Part shown: in pieces, positions 1 to 8,871 of the stretch
Numbering within the stretch: the first letter of the stretch is position 1
Layout of the letters: the number at the start of each line of letters is the position of its first letter
Made by a program: the position numbers and the translations under genes
Notes under the pieces: generated by a model
Seen by the model: the letters and a program-made list of their open reading frames with translations, nothing else
The model's database searches: none
What the model was told of the DNA's origin: nothing
Assembly: GCA_013359135.1 (NCBI GenBank)
Contig: JABWCN010000038.1
Location: forward strand, 1 to 42,228
Length of the DNA stretch: 42,228 nucleotides
Reading direction: 5' to 3'
From: Pseudobdellovibrionaceae bacterium
GTDB taxonomy: Bacteria; Bdellovibrionota; Bdellovibrionia; Bdellovibrionales; Bdellovibrionaceae

Positions 1-1056
1 GTCACAGGCCATGTGCAAATTATTGAAAGACCGAAATCAAACCCAAATTGGCAGGAGTTTGTCGAGGAATTGAAAGCCAAGGAACCGTTGATCACAGTGG
101 CTACAAGATTTCTTTATCTAGAGGCTGTTTTAGCTCATGAAGGGCAAATTTCTGGTGTTTTAGTTCAAGGGGTTGATAAAGAAAATTACAATCAAGTTCT
201 AAATCTTAACGCCAGAATTTCTGAAGGTGAAAACTCTCTTGAGAGTCAAGATCAGATTCCTTCGGCTTTAATAGGCAAAGGGATTGCCAAGCGTATGAAT
301 TTTAAAGTTGGCGATACTTTTAAAATTGTAGTTCCTATTAGTGATTCTTTAAATCCAGGTGTTTTTAAACGACAGATAGGTGAGTTTCGCATTAAAGGTA
401 TTTTAGATCTTGGAAAGTATGAATGGAATGAGCGGTCCATCGTTGTTGATATTCACGAAGCTCAAAAAGTAGCCTTGATTGGTAATCGTTATACTGGATT
501 GTTGTTAAAAACTAAAGATATTGAAAAAGCTAGGCAGGTGTCCTTTCAGCTAGCAAAAAAGTTGGGACCGCAGTTTTGGATTCGAGATTGGAAGGATGTG
601 AATGAAAATCTTTTTGATGCTGTGGCTATCGAACGGGTAGTGATTTTTTTAGTGGTATTGATAATTGTTATTGTTGCGGCTTTTAATATTTCGTCGACCT
701 TGTATGTCGGGGTTATACAGAGAAATAATGATATTGCGATTTTAAAAACTTTGGGAGTTTCAAAACGTCAAGTTTTGCATATTTTTACTCTCCAGGGTTT
801 GTTTTTAGGAGCTTTTGGTTTTCTATGTGGCAACTTATTAGGTCTTATTTTGTGTCAGTTATTCATGTGGGGGCAAAGAGTTTTTGAATTGATACCTGGT
901 TCTGTATATCGAATTGACAATATTGTAGTTGAGGTCAGGCTGTTAGATTTGACAGCAATTGGGCTTGTGACTCTATTTATTTGCTACATTGCCACTTTAG
1001 CGCCGGCTTTGCGTAGTTCAAGACTTACTGTTGTAGAGGGATTAAGATATGGGTAA
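1..1056 (+). CDS. LolC/LolE-type lipoprotein-releasing ABC permease (5' partial)
   Basis: This is the inner-membrane permease subunit of the Lol system, which extracts lipoproteins from the inner membrane and hands them to the periplasmic carrier. The reading frame is open from base 1, so the start lies outside the window; the GTG at 13 is an internal Val codon. About 351 residues are visible against roughly 400 for the family, so the missing part should include the first membrane helix. A periplasmic domain (about residues 1-200) precedes a long hydrophobic helix (bases about 625-720) and two further C-terminal helices, the FtsX/MacB-like fold. It overlaps lolD by 8 bases (ATGGGTAA), which supports pairing with that ATPase. 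Whether it is LolC, LolE or a single LolF-like subunit cannot be decided without its N-terminus and a search for a second copy. Confidence 0.88.
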   Translation, partial: VTGHVQIIERPKSNPNWQEFVEELKAKEPLITVATRFLYLEAVLAHEGQISGVLVQGVDKENYNQVLNLNARISEGENSLESQDQIPSALIGKGIAKRMNFKVGDTFKIVVPISDSLNPGVFKRQIGEFRIKGILDLGKYEWNERSIVVDIHEAQKVALIGNRYTGLLLKTKDIEKARQVSFQLAKKLGPQFWIRDWKDVNENLFDAVAIERVVIFLVVLIIVIVAAFNISSTLYVGVIQRNNDIAILKTLGVSKRQVLHIFTLQGLFLGAFGFLCGNLLGLILCQLFMWGQRVFELIPGSVYRIDNIVVEVRLLDLTAIGLVTLFICYIATLAPALRSSRLTVVEGLRYG

Positions 1057-1723
1057 TAGTTTATTAGTGGCTAGAGATTTGTACAAAAGTTATCCTCAGG
1101 GTAATGGCGAGTTGGAAATTTTAAAAGGTGTTAGTCTTGATATTCAATTTGGTGATGCTATTGGGATTGTTGGAAGTAGTGGATCTGGAAAATCTACTTT
1201 GCTTCAAATATTAGGAACATTAGATCGACCCAATCGGGGACAGTTGATTTATCAAGAAAAAAATTTGTTTGAGCTTTCAGATGAAGAAGTGTCGCTTTTT
1301 CGCAACCAAACGATGGGATTTGTGTTTCAATTTCACCACTTGTTAAGCGAGCTGACTGCACTAGAAAATGTTTTACTTCCGTGTAGAATTGCTAATCAAA
1401 ATATAGAAAGAGCGACGGATTACGCCAAAGAAATACTCAATATGTTGGGGCTTGGAGAAAGATTTCATCATTATCCTAATCAGCTTTCTGGCGGGGAATT
1501 GCAACGAGCAGCCATAGCTAGAGCCTTGATTCGTCAGCCAAAAATCATTTTTGCTGATGAGCCCACGGGCAATCTTGATTCTATTAACAGCCGTAAGATT
1601 CAAGAATTATTTTTCTTAATTCGTGAGCAGTTGAAAATCACCTTAGTGATTGTGACTCATGACTTGCACTTTGCTCAAAAATTCCCAAAAGTCATGCACT
1701 TGAAAGATGGAAACTGGAATTAA
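1049..1723 (+). CDS. lolD: LolD, ATPase of the lipoprotein-releasing system
   Basis: A 224-residue ABC ATPase, the usual length for LolD, which powers release of outer-membrane lipoproteins from the inner membrane. Visible motifs are Walker A GSSGSGKST (42-50), a Q-loop Gln at 94, the signature LSGGE (146-150), Walker B IIFADE (166-171) followed by the PTGNLD D-loop region typical of the MacB/LolD/FtsE group, and an H-loop in VTHDLHFA near residue 204. The start ATG overlaps the end of the permease by 8 bases, implying translational coupling. Only 54 bases separate it from the bamA start used here, with no convincing terminator, so it probably belongs to the same transcript. LolD and MacB ATPases are similar; the permease partner favours LolD. 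Confidence 0.93.
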   Translation: MGNSLLVARDLYKSYPQGNGELEILKGVSLDIQFGDAIGIVGSSGSGKSTLLQILGTLDRPNRGQLIYQEKNLFELSDEEVSLFRNQTMGFVFQFHHLLSELTALENVLLPCRIANQNIERATDYAKEILNMLGLGERFHHYPNQLSGGELQRAAIARALIRQPKIIFADEPTGNLDSINSRKIQELFFLIREQLKITLVIVTHDLHFAQKFPKVMHLKDGNWN

Positions 1724-1777
1724 CACACTGCTTTTTTTGTTGTGGGACCCCTGCTAAAAGATAATATTCTTTCAATC

Positions 1778-4246
1778 ATGCTAAATGGTTATTCACATAT
1801 AAATAAAATTTTTGTTGTTTTTTTCACTTTATTTTCTTTTTCTTTTGCCTATACAGCGCCTGTTAAAACAGCAAAAGGAAGTACTAAGGCACAAAAAATC
1901 CTCAGTAGAAAATTTAAAACTTCTCCTACCACTCCTGTTGTCGCTTTGAGTGACTTTGGAGCTCAGGGTACTTTACGTGACATACAAATAGAGGGGCAGA
2001 GGAAAATTGAAAAGGATGCGATTTTAAATCGTATTAAGTTAAAAGTTGGCCAAAGTTATACTGCTGAACAGTTGAATGAAGGACTTAGAGAGGACGTGAC
2101 TCAATTATTTAAATCGGGTTACTTTTTTGATGTCGAAGTTTCAAAGCAAGTATTAAATGATGGTTTTACTTTGAAATTTAAAGTGTTTGAAAAACCTTCT
2201 ATTGCAGAGATCACTTGGGATGGTCTTTCCGAAGATATAAAAAAAGAGGAAGTGCAAGAAGCATTGGGAGTAAAAACTTTTGAAATTTTAAACATGGCTA
2301 AAATTAAAGAGGGCCAAGAGAAAATTCAAAAGTACTATGAGGACAAAGGATATTTTTTAGCTCGAGTTGAAGTGAAAGTTGAAGATCTTGTTAAGGATGA
2401 AACTGTAAAACTTAAAATTTCAGTGAAACAAAATGACCGAGTGAAAGTAAAAAAAATCACTTTCTTAGGTAATAAAAAAATCCCAGCATCTCAGTTAATT
2501 ATTGATCAGCTTATTTCTGAAGAAGGTTTTTTTACAGGCCTGTCGGGTTCTGGACAGTTTAAGCAGGATATGTTTGAGCGTTGGGTGCAAGGCATCCGTT
2601 TCATTTATTTTAATCAAGGTTATATCCAAGCTAAAATTGATCGTCCGCAAGTTACTGTTACTCCAGATAAAAAAGGTATTTATATCACTATCAATGTGGA
2701 CGAGGGCGAACAGTTTGATGTGGGTGAAATTGATTTTTCTGGGGATATTTTATTCTCCAGAGAAGAACTTTTGGAAACCATCAAACTTGATGAAAATAAG
2801 ATTTTTGCTTACGATGTTTTACAAAGAGACCTAGCGGATTTACAGGCAAAGTATGGTGATTTGGGTTATGCCTTTGCCAATGTTAACCCCCAATGGAAGA
2901 TTAAAGAAAAAGAACGTAAAGTAGACATTGTTTTTGATTTTGATAAAGGAAACAAAGTTTATTTTGGGCGTATTCAAGTCATTGGTAACTCTAAAACCCG
3001 TGATAAAGTTTTACGTCGTGAAATGAAAATTCGTGAGGGTGAGCTTTATCATGAAACTCGTCGTCGCCAATCCTTAGAGAATATCCAACGACTTGGTTTT
3101 TTTGAAGAGGTGAATTTTAAAACCTCAACTCCTCCAGATAAGCTTGATATTTTAAATATTGATATTGTGGTTAAAGAAAGAAGTACTGGACAGATTCAGT
3201 TAGGTGCTGGTTATGGAACTTCTCAAGGTTTTACTTTGCAGGGAAGTGTTCAGCAGACAAATTTTTTAGGGCGTGGGCAAAATCTTGGAGTCAGTTTAAA
3301 TTTGGCTGACAAGTATTCTTTTTACGATTTTTCTTTTACAGAGCCTTACTTTCAGGATTCTTTGTGGTCTTTGGGAGCCAGAGTTTTTCGCAGTAGCAAT
3401 ACCGGAAGGTTAGATTATAACGAAGATAAAACGGGCGCTTCTGTTTTTGTAGGCCATCCTCTTGGAGATTATTTGCGTTTTAACGCTAGTTATACATACA
3501 CCTCTACGCGACTTTTGGATATTATTGACTCAACAACAGGAACTTCACTTACTGATAGGGCGCTGTTTCCGTTGGAAACAGCAGAAGGCGATGCTGGCTT
3601 GTTGGGGGTTAGCTTAGAATATGATACTCGAAATGATAGATTTAAACCATCTAAGGGAATTCATGCTCAATTGGGATACTCTGTAACAGGACCTTTTGGT
3701 GGAAATTTAAGATATTATAAAGCAAATTCTTCTTTTAGGTTTTTCAAAAACCTATTTTGGGATGTCGTTTTTAGAAACTCATTAAGTTACGCTCGCATTG
3801 AGTCTACAGATCCTGATCGGTTACCTCCTTTCAATGAACTTTATCTTCTTGGTGGTCCTTACAGCTTAAGAGGCTACCGCTATGCTCGAGTGGGTAGACA
3901 AGTTTATTCTCAAAAAGCTCATGATGATTTAGTTAAGCGGGGAATTACGACTGATCTTGAGGAACGCTCTATGAGATTTTATGGGGGCTCTCAGCAGGTT
4001 ATGTATCAAGGAGAATTGCTATTTCCATTGATCCGTGAAGCTCAAATGTATGGAGTAGCTTTTTACGATGTCGGGCAGGCTGAAGACACTTTGATGGATA
4101 ATAAATTTTATGCTGATACAGGTTTTGGAATTCGTTGGTTTTCACCTATCGGTCCTTTAAGGTTTGAGTGGGGATTTCCTATGAATAGAGATGCTTATTG
4201 GCATGAGGCTGTGGTGTTTGAATTTTCTATCGGAACACCATTTTAG
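1778..4246 (+). CDS. bamA: BamA, outer-membrane beta-barrel assembly factor (Omp85)
   Basis: The central subunit of the BAM complex, which folds and inserts beta-barrel proteins into the outer membrane. The frame is open from a GTG at 1742, but the ATG at 1778 gives a clean Sec signal peptide (about residues 1-24, ending FSFAYTA), so I take 822 residues; E. coli BamA has 810. No strong ribosome-binding site decides between the two. Roughly five POTRA domains span about residues 65-465, followed by a 16-strand-type barrel. The family lid motif is present as LRGY (Arg at residue 698), and the protein ends in a beta-signal strand with terminal Phe (FSIGTPF). Its position between lolD and skp and ahead of lpxA matches the classical bamA-skp-lpx arrangement, though lpxD and fabZ are missing here. 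Confidence 0.96.
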   Translation: MLNGYSHINKIFVVFFTLFSFSFAYTAPVKTAKGSTKAQKILSRKFKTSPTTPVVALSDFGAQGTLRDIQIEGQRKIEKDAILNRIKLKVGQSYTAEQLNEGLREDVTQLFKSGYFFDVEVSKQVLNDGFTLKFKVFEKPSIAEITWDGLSEDIKKEEVQEALGVKTFEILNMAKIKEGQEKIQKYYEDKGYFLARVEVKVEDLVKDETVKLKISVKQNDRVKVKKITFLGNKKIPASQLIIDQLISEEGFFTGLSGSGQFKQDMFERWVQGIRFIYFNQGYIQAKIDRPQVTVTPDKKGIYITINVDEGEQFDVGEIDFSGDILFSREELLETIKLDENKIFAYDVLQRDLADLQAKYGDLGYAFANVNPQWKIKEKERKVDIVFDFDKGNKVYFGRIQVIGNSKTRDKVLRREMKIREGELYHETRRRQSLENIQRLGFFEEVNFKTSTPPDKLDILNIDIVVKERSTGQIQLGAGYGTSQGFTLQGSVQQTNFLGRGQNLGVSLNLADKYSFYDFSFTEPYFQDSLWSLGARVFRSSNTGRLDYNEDKTGASVFVGHPLGDYLRFNASYTYTSTRLLDIIDSTTGTSLTDRALFPLETAEGDAGLLGVSLEYDTRNDRFKPSKGIHAQLGYSVTGPFGGNLRYYKANSSFRFFKNLFWDVVFRNSLSYARIESTDPDRLPPFNELYLLGGPYSLRGYRYARVGRQVYSQKAHDDLVKRGITTDLEERSMRFYGGSQQVMYQGELLFPLIREAQMYGVAFYDVGQAEDTLMDNKFYADTGFGIRWFSPIGPLRFEWGFPMNRDAYWHEAVVFEFSIGTPF

Positions 4247-4289
4247 AACAAGTAAGATTAGAATTTAAAAAATAAATGAGGAGATTAAA

Positions 4290-4805
4290 ATGAATACAAA
4301 TTTAAAAATGACTTTATTGGCATTGGTTGCAGTCACTTTTTCTATGAAGGCGATGGCTGCTGAGTTTAAGTTGGGTGTGGTGAATATGCAAAAAGCAATT
4401 CAGTCTACTTCAGCAGGAAAAAAAGCAAAAACAGAGCTTGAATCTGATTTTGAAAAAAAGAAGAAAGATCTACAAAAGAAAGAAGCTGATTTAAAGAAAA
4501 TGCAGGAAGACATTGAGAAAAAGAAAAGTGTTTTATCTGAAGAAGTTTTGTCAAAAAAACAGGAAGAGTTTCGCGAAGAGATGATGAAGTTTCAACAAGT
4601 TGTTGGAAAAAACCAGTCAGAAATTCAAAAGAAAGAGCAAGAGTTAACTCAACCTATTTTGGAAAAAATGAAAAAAGTGATTGAGAAAATCTCAAAGGAA
4701 AAAGGCTACTCTGCTGTGTTAGAACATAATGCTATGGTACTTTACATCGACAATAAGCATGATTTGACTGAAGAAGTTGTTGCTGCTTTTGAAAAAGAAA
4801 AATAA
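4290..4805 (+). CDS. skp: Skp/OmpH family periplasmic chaperone
   Basis: A periplasmic holdase of the Skp/OmpH family, which in E. coli keeps unfolded outer-membrane proteins soluble on the way to BamA. The 171-residue product starts with a clear Sec signal peptide (cleavage near AMAA-EF, residue 24). The mature N-terminus, FKLGVVNMQKAI, is the conserved first strand of the family. It is followed by a long, strongly charged Lys/Glu coiled coil (about residues 45-135) that forms the tentacle-like arms, then a short C-terminal strand region. A good ribosome-binding site (gaggag) sits just before the ATG at 4290. It lies 43 bases after bamA and 23 before lpxA, inside the operon. Confidence 0.93.
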   Translation: MNTNLKMTLLALVAVTFSMKAMAAEFKLGVVNMQKAIQSTSAGKKAKTELESDFEKKKKDLQKKEADLKKMQEDIEKKKSVLSEEVLSKKQEEFREEMMKFQQVVGKNQSEIQKKEQELTQPILEKMKKVIEKISKEKGYSAVLEHNAMVLYIDNKHDLTEEVVAAFEKEK

Positions 4806-4828
4806 TTAACCTAAAGAATTGAAAAGTT

Positions 4829-5650
4829 ATGAAAATTCATCCTTCCAGTGTGATTTCTCCAGATGTCGAAATTGGCCCAGATGTGGAAATTGGTCCCTAT
4901 TGTTTGTTACAAGGTAAAATTAAAATTGGCAAAGGTACTTTTATTGAAGGCCATGCAACGGTAGGCTCACGCTATGGTATTCTTGAAATCGGAGAGAATA
5001 ATCATATTATGCCTGGAGCTGTAATTGGGGGTCCTCCTCAAGATATCACTTATAAGTCTGAACCCACTAAATTAATTATAGGAAATAATAATACGTTTCG
5101 TGAGTTCTCTACTGTGAATTTAGCGACAAGTAAGGGCGATGGAAAAACGGAAATTGGTAACAATTGTTATTTTATGGCCTACACTCATGTTGGCCATGAT
5201 TGTAAAATTGGTAACAACGTAATTGTAGCCAATGACTCTCATATGGGTGGCCACTGTATTATTGAAGATAACGTGGTTATTGGTGGCGTGTGTGCGTTCA
5301 ACCAATTTACGCGTGTTGGGAAAAATGCTTTTATTGCTGGAAGTTCTGTTGTTAATAAGGACATTCTTCCTTTCAGTCGAGCTCAGGGAAACTATGCTTT
5401 GATAAGAGCTACTAACAAAGTGGGACTATCAAGGAAGGGGTTTTCCAGGGAAGAGGTTCAGAATGTACATAAGGCAATACGTATTTTAGTTATGGGTAAT
5501 GGAACTGTTGAAGAGGCCTTAAATCGCATCAACACAGAATGTATCCCTTCTGAAAATATTCAGTATCTTCTTCAGTTTATAAAAGCTTCAAAGAGAGGAA
5601 TTGCTATTTCTAGAGGGCATGGGTCTTCTTCAGAAATAGATTCAGATTAA
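4829..5650 (+). CDS. lpxA: LpxA, acyl-ACP:UDP-(di)aminosugar O/N-acyltransferase
   Basis: First enzyme of lipid A synthesis, transferring a 3-hydroxyacyl chain from ACP to position 3 of a UDP-GlcNAc-type sugar in the cytoplasm. At 273 residues it is slightly longer than E. coli LpxA (262). Hexapeptide repeats (I/V-G-x-x-x-x) run through about residues 1-190, followed by a helical C-terminus with the conserved RKGFSREEV segment. The catalytic His is H123 in YTHVGHDC, equivalent to E. coli H125. G171 matches the E. coli ruler residue G173, which favours a C14-length acyl chain. N158 stands where E. coli has H160 (alignment by eye). The adjacent Gfo/Idh dehydrogenase raises the possibility that the acceptor is the 3-amino sugar, making an amide bond. 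The canonical neighbours lpxD and fabZ are absent. Confidence 0.95.
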   Translation: MKIHPSSVISPDVEIGPDVEIGPYCLLQGKIKIGKGTFIEGHATVGSRYGILEIGENNHIMPGAVIGGPPQDITYKSEPTKLIIGNNNTFREFSTVNLATSKGDGKTEIGNNCYFMAYTHVGHDCKIGNNVIVANDSHMGGHCIIEDNVVIGGVCAFNQFTRVGKNAFIAGSSVVNKDILPFSRAQGNYALIRATNKVGLSRKGFSREEVQNVHKAIRILVMGNGTVEEALNRINTECIPSENIQYLLQFIKASKRGIAISRGHGSSSEIDSD

Positions 5651-5682
5651 AGAAATAAGTTCGTTCACATTATAGGTGATTT

Positions 5683-6633
5683 ATGAAAAAATTAAGATCT
5701 GCAGTCGTTGGAGTTGGTTATCTTGGAAACTTCCATGCTCAAAAGTATAAAAACAACTCCCACTGTGAATTGGTGGGAGTTTGCGATGCCTTTGTTGAAA
5801 CTGCCAAAAAAAGATCCGAAGAACTATCTGTACCTTACTTCACGGACCCTAAGGAATTGGTAGGAAAAGTAGATTTAGTTACCATTGCTGCTTCCACAAC
5901 GCATCATTATGAGTTGGCGGCTATGTTTTTAAAGGCTGGAATAGCTGTTAACGTTGAAAAACCTATGACTGCAACTTTGCAACAAGCAGAATCTCTATTG
6001 GATATTCACCAAAAAACTAAAACCCTACTTACAGTGGGGCATATTGAGCGTTTTAATCCAGCGATCAGAGAGTTAAAAAAACAAGTGTCGGGGCAATCCT
6101 CTTTACCTTACCATTTCGAACTTACGAGATGGGCCACTTTTAAAGCCCGCGGATCAGATGTTTCCGTTGTCTATGACCTGATGATTCATGATCTAGATTT
6201 GGTTTTTGATCTCACTCAAAGTGAGGTAGTAGATTTTATGGTTTCTGGTTCAAGTTTAGTTTCTAAGGAACTAGATAGTGTTCAAGCTAGTTTTAAGATG
6301 AAAAATCAGCAAACAGTTCAAGTGACTGTGAGTAGAGTCTCCCCTAAAATGGTAAGAAACATTAAAGCTTATTGCTCTCATAAAATTGTAAATGCGAATA
6401 CGGCCAGTTTAGAATTAGATATTCAAACATTAAATAGAACTCCTCAAAATAATGATGATTTAGTTTCAAGTCAGTCGATCCAAGTCGCAAAAGTAGATGC
6501 TCTTCAGGAAGAGACCAATCATTTTGTTGATTGTGTTTTAGGAAAGGCAACTCCCTTAATTACGGCTATTGATGGTTTAAGGTCAATGCAGTGGGCGGAT
6601 AAGTTAACTAATGAAATTATACGTGGCTGCTAG
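5683..6633 (+). CDS. Gfo/Idh/MocA family dehydrogenase, possible GnnA
   Basis: An NAD(P)-dependent sugar oxidoreductase of 316 residues. The N-terminal Rossmann fold shows GVGYLG (10-15), the family EKP motif follows at 92-94 (VNVEKPM), and a GHIERFNP segment comes next; the later DLMIHDLDL segment fits the conserved Asp/His active-site region. It lies between lpxA and lpxB, 32 bases after the first and 26 before the second. In Acidithiobacillus ferrooxidans the lpxA-lpxB interval holds gnnA, which oxidises the 3-OH of UDP-GlcNAc, and gnnB, the transaminase that gives UDP-GlcNAc3N. Here no aminotransferase accompanies it. I infer a GnnA-like role from position and family. Other Gfo/Idh enzymes also sit at this site in various bacteria, so the substrate is unproven. 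Confidence 0.85.
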   Translation: MKKLRSAVVGVGYLGNFHAQKYKNNSHCELVGVCDAFVETAKKRSEELSVPYFTDPKELVGKVDLVTIAASTTHHYELAAMFLKAGIAVNVEKPMTATLQQAESLLDIHQKTKTLLTVGHIERFNPAIRELKKQVSGQSSLPYHFELTRWATFKARGSDVSVVYDLMIHDLDLVFDLTQSEVVDFMVSGSSLVSKELDSVQASFKMKNQQTVQVTVSRVSPKMVRNIKAYCSHKIVNANTASLELDIQTLNRTPQNNDDLVSSQSIQVAKVDALQEETNHFVDCVLGKATPLITAIDGLRSMQWADKLTNEIIRGC

Positions 6634-6659
6634 AAGCACTCTTTAAAAAAGTAGTTATC

Positions 6660-7814
6660 ATGGAAAAAGACAAACAAGTATTAATCATTTCTGCTGAAGC
6701 ATCTTCTAATTTGTATGCACAAAGAATTTTAGAAGAGTGGAAGAGTAGAAAAATAAATATCAAGGCTTTTGGTGTTGGCTCAGTAGATATGGAAAAGCTT
6801 GGTTTTGAGCGTCTTGGAAAAGCTGAAGAGATGGCCTTAGTAGGGGCTGCTGAAATTATTGAACATTACGGTGATATAAAAAAAGTATTTAATAATATTT
6901 TAAGTCGTTGTCAGAAGCAGAAACCAGCTTTGGCTTTATTATTAGATTATCCAGAGTTTAATTTGCGATTAGCAAAAGAATTGAAGAAATTAAATATTCC
7001 TGTTTTTTATTATATTTCTCCTCAGATTTGGGCTTGGAGAAAAAAACGTGTTTTTCAAATGAAAGAGTTTTGCGAGAAAGTCTTTTTGATATTTCCCTTT
7101 GAGATTCCTTTTTATGAGCAACATCAAGTTAAGTACGAATTTGTAGGTCATCCTATTCTTGATGAGCTAAATCACGAACTATTGGAGACTGAATTTATTA
7201 ATCTTGAGCGATCTAAATGTGGGATTAAAGAAGATGAAATTGTATTAGGTTTGATGCCTGGTTCAAGAAAAGGTGAACTTCAACGTCATTTTTTGATCCA
7301 ACTCGAAGTTGCCAAACGACTCAGTAAAAAAGTTGATAATTTAAAAATTTTGATTTTATGTGCGCCAAGTTTTGAGAAAGAAGATCTGTATCCTTATTTA
7401 GAAAACTTTAAGGTACCATATATTTTGATGAAGACAGATCCTTTTAAAATGATAGCAATAACTGACTTGATACTTGCGGCTTCAGGGACGGCTACTCTGA
7501 TGGTTGGTTTATTAGAAAAGCCGATGGTTATTATGTACCGTATGAAATGGCTAACTGGTATTATTGCTAAGTTGTTAGTCAGGGGTGTTAAATTTTTTGG
7601 GATTACGAATCTGATTTTGGAAAAAGAAGTTAGTCCTGAAAGATTTCAAGAGCAGGCTTCAGTTGAAAATTTGGAAGAATTAGTTTTTGATTTGATTAGT
7701 AAACCAGAAGTTTTTGCCAAACAGAAGAAAGAACTTAAACAATTAAGGGAAAGACTTGGACAAAGTGGTGCTAATAAGAGAGTTGTGTCTGAACTAGATA
7801 AGTATTTGAGTTGA
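6660..7814 (+). CDS. lpxB: LpxB, lipid A disaccharide synthase
   Basis: A membrane-associated glycosyltransferase (family GT19) that joins lipid X to UDP-2,3-diacylglucosamine, forming the beta-1,6 disaccharide of lipid A. Its 384 residues match the family (382 in E. coli). Recognisable family segments are the N-terminal AEASSNLYA (ordinarily AGEASGD-like), YISPQIWAWRKKR near 120, VGHPILDE near 163, LMPGSRKGE near 199 and the C-terminal sugar-nucleotide site around AASGTATLM. The usual GEASGD has become AEASSN here, a deviation worth noting. It ends one base before the lpxK ATG, consistent with coupled translation. Confidence 0.95.
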   Translation: MEKDKQVLIISAEASSNLYAQRILEEWKSRKINIKAFGVGSVDMEKLGFERLGKAEEMALVGAAEIIEHYGDIKKVFNNILSRCQKQKPALALLLDYPEFNLRLAKELKKLNIPVFYYISPQIWAWRKKRVFQMKEFCEKVFLIFPFEIPFYEQHQVKYEFVGHPILDELNHELLETEFINLERSKCGIKEDEIVLGLMPGSRKGELQRHFLIQLEVAKRLSKKVDNLKILILCAPSFEKEDLYPYLENFKVPYILMKTDPFKMIAITDLILAASGTATLMVGLLEKPMVIMYRMKWLTGIIAKLLVRGVKFFGITNLILEKEVSPERFQEQASVENLEELVFDLISKPEVFAKQKKELKQLRERLGQSGANKRVVSELDKYLS

Positions 7815-7815
7815 T

Positions 7816-8871
7816 ATGAAATCTTCAGAAAATACACAAGTAAAGACTTTTTTATACTGGTTATTGAGCTTTATTTATTATTTTTTTGATAAATTGAATA
7901 AAAAAATGTACCAGTGGAAGCTTTTTAAAACACACAAGTTGACGGTGCCAGTTATTAGTGTAGGTAATTTGACTTTAGGAGGATCTGGAAAAACTCCGTT
8001 CATTATTTTTTTAACAAAATGCTTGCAGGAAAAAAAGCAAAGAGTGGCTGTAGTTAGTCGTAACTATAAAGCTCAGTGTCGTGAAATTGCTAAAATAGAT
8101 CTTAGTCAAAAGCCTGCAAAGTATTTTGGAGATGAGCCTTCTTTAATTCATTTTCACACTCAGGCAGTAGGATATGTTGGCCCTAAAAAATTTAAAACTG
8201 CAAAAGAACTGGTTCGTCGTGAAAAAGTAGATTTAATTCTTGTTGATGATGGTTTTCAACATCATGCTTTGTTTAGGGATATTAATATTCTTTTATTGGA
8301 TGTTACTCAATGGCAATTTCCAGCTCAAATTTTTCCTTCAGGGTACTATAGAGAAAACTTTAAAGAAATAGCTCGTGCAAGTTTTATATGCTGGACTCGA
8401 ATAAATCTTGTTTCTAAGGTTGAGTTACAGAAAATGAAGGAACAAGTGGCTATGCTGGGTTACACTGGACCACAATTCGATTTTTCTTATGAATCGAAAA
8501 GATTTTTAGATGTTAGTGTAAATAAAATTAAACCACTTTCAGATCTTCCTAAGCGAGTACTACTTTTTTGTGGTTTAGCTCGTCCAGAAATTTTGTTGCA
8601 ATCTTTGAAGATCCAATTTGAAAAGCTAGACTTGAAAATAGAGATAGACACGTTTTTTCTTTCCGATCATCAGATTTATGATGAAAATTTGTTACAGAAA
8701 GTTATTAATTATCAGGTCACGCATAAGTTTTTTCTAACGACTGAAAAAGATTTTATTAAGTTTAAAGAGATTTGGCCTAGCCAAAAAAGTCTAGCAGTGT
8801 TGTTATTAGAAGTAGAATTACTTCAAAAAGAAGATGAGTTTTATGAAGCCATTAATCATTTTTTGCATTAA
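7816..8871 (+). CDS. lpxK: LpxK, tetraacyldisaccharide 4'-kinase
   Basis: An inner-membrane kinase that phosphorylates the 4' position of the lipid A disaccharide. The 351-residue product has an N-terminal hydrophobic anchor (about residues 12-25), then the diagnostic P-loop of the family, SVGNLTLGGSGKTP (catalytic-site Lys 59), and the downstream LVDDGFQHH segment typical of LpxK. It starts one base after lpxB and its 3' end overlaps the next acyltransferase by 38 bases. Its presence implies that a 4'-phosphate is made at least as an intermediate. This is notable because Bdellovibrio bacteriovorus lipid A is reported to carry mannoses in place of phosphates. Confidence 0.95.
   Translation: MKSSENTQVKTFLYWLLSFIYYFFDKLNKKMYQWKLFKTHKLTVPVISVGNLTLGGSGKTPFIIFLTKCLQEKKQRVAVVSRNYKAQCREIAKIDLSQKPAKYFGDEPSLIHFHTQAVGYVGPKKFKTAKELVRREKVDLILVDDGFQHHALFRDINILLLDVTQWQFPAQIFPSGYYRENFKEIARASFICWTRINLVSKVELQKMKEQVAMLGYTGPQFDFSYESKRFLDVSVNKIKPLSDLPKRVLLFCGLARPEILLQSLKIQFEKLDLKIEIDTFFLSDHQIYDENLLQKVINYQVTHKFFLTTEKDFIKFKEIWPSQKSLAVLLLEVELLQKEDEFYEAINHFLH

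Noticed and set aside
1742-1777. GTG start for bamA giving 12 extra residues
   Set aside because: The extra residues would disrupt an otherwise normal signal peptide that begins at ATG 1778.
2502-2834. 110-codon frame inside bamA
   Set aside because: It lies in another frame of a well-supported gene, lacks a ribosome-binding site, and its composition is that of a shadow.
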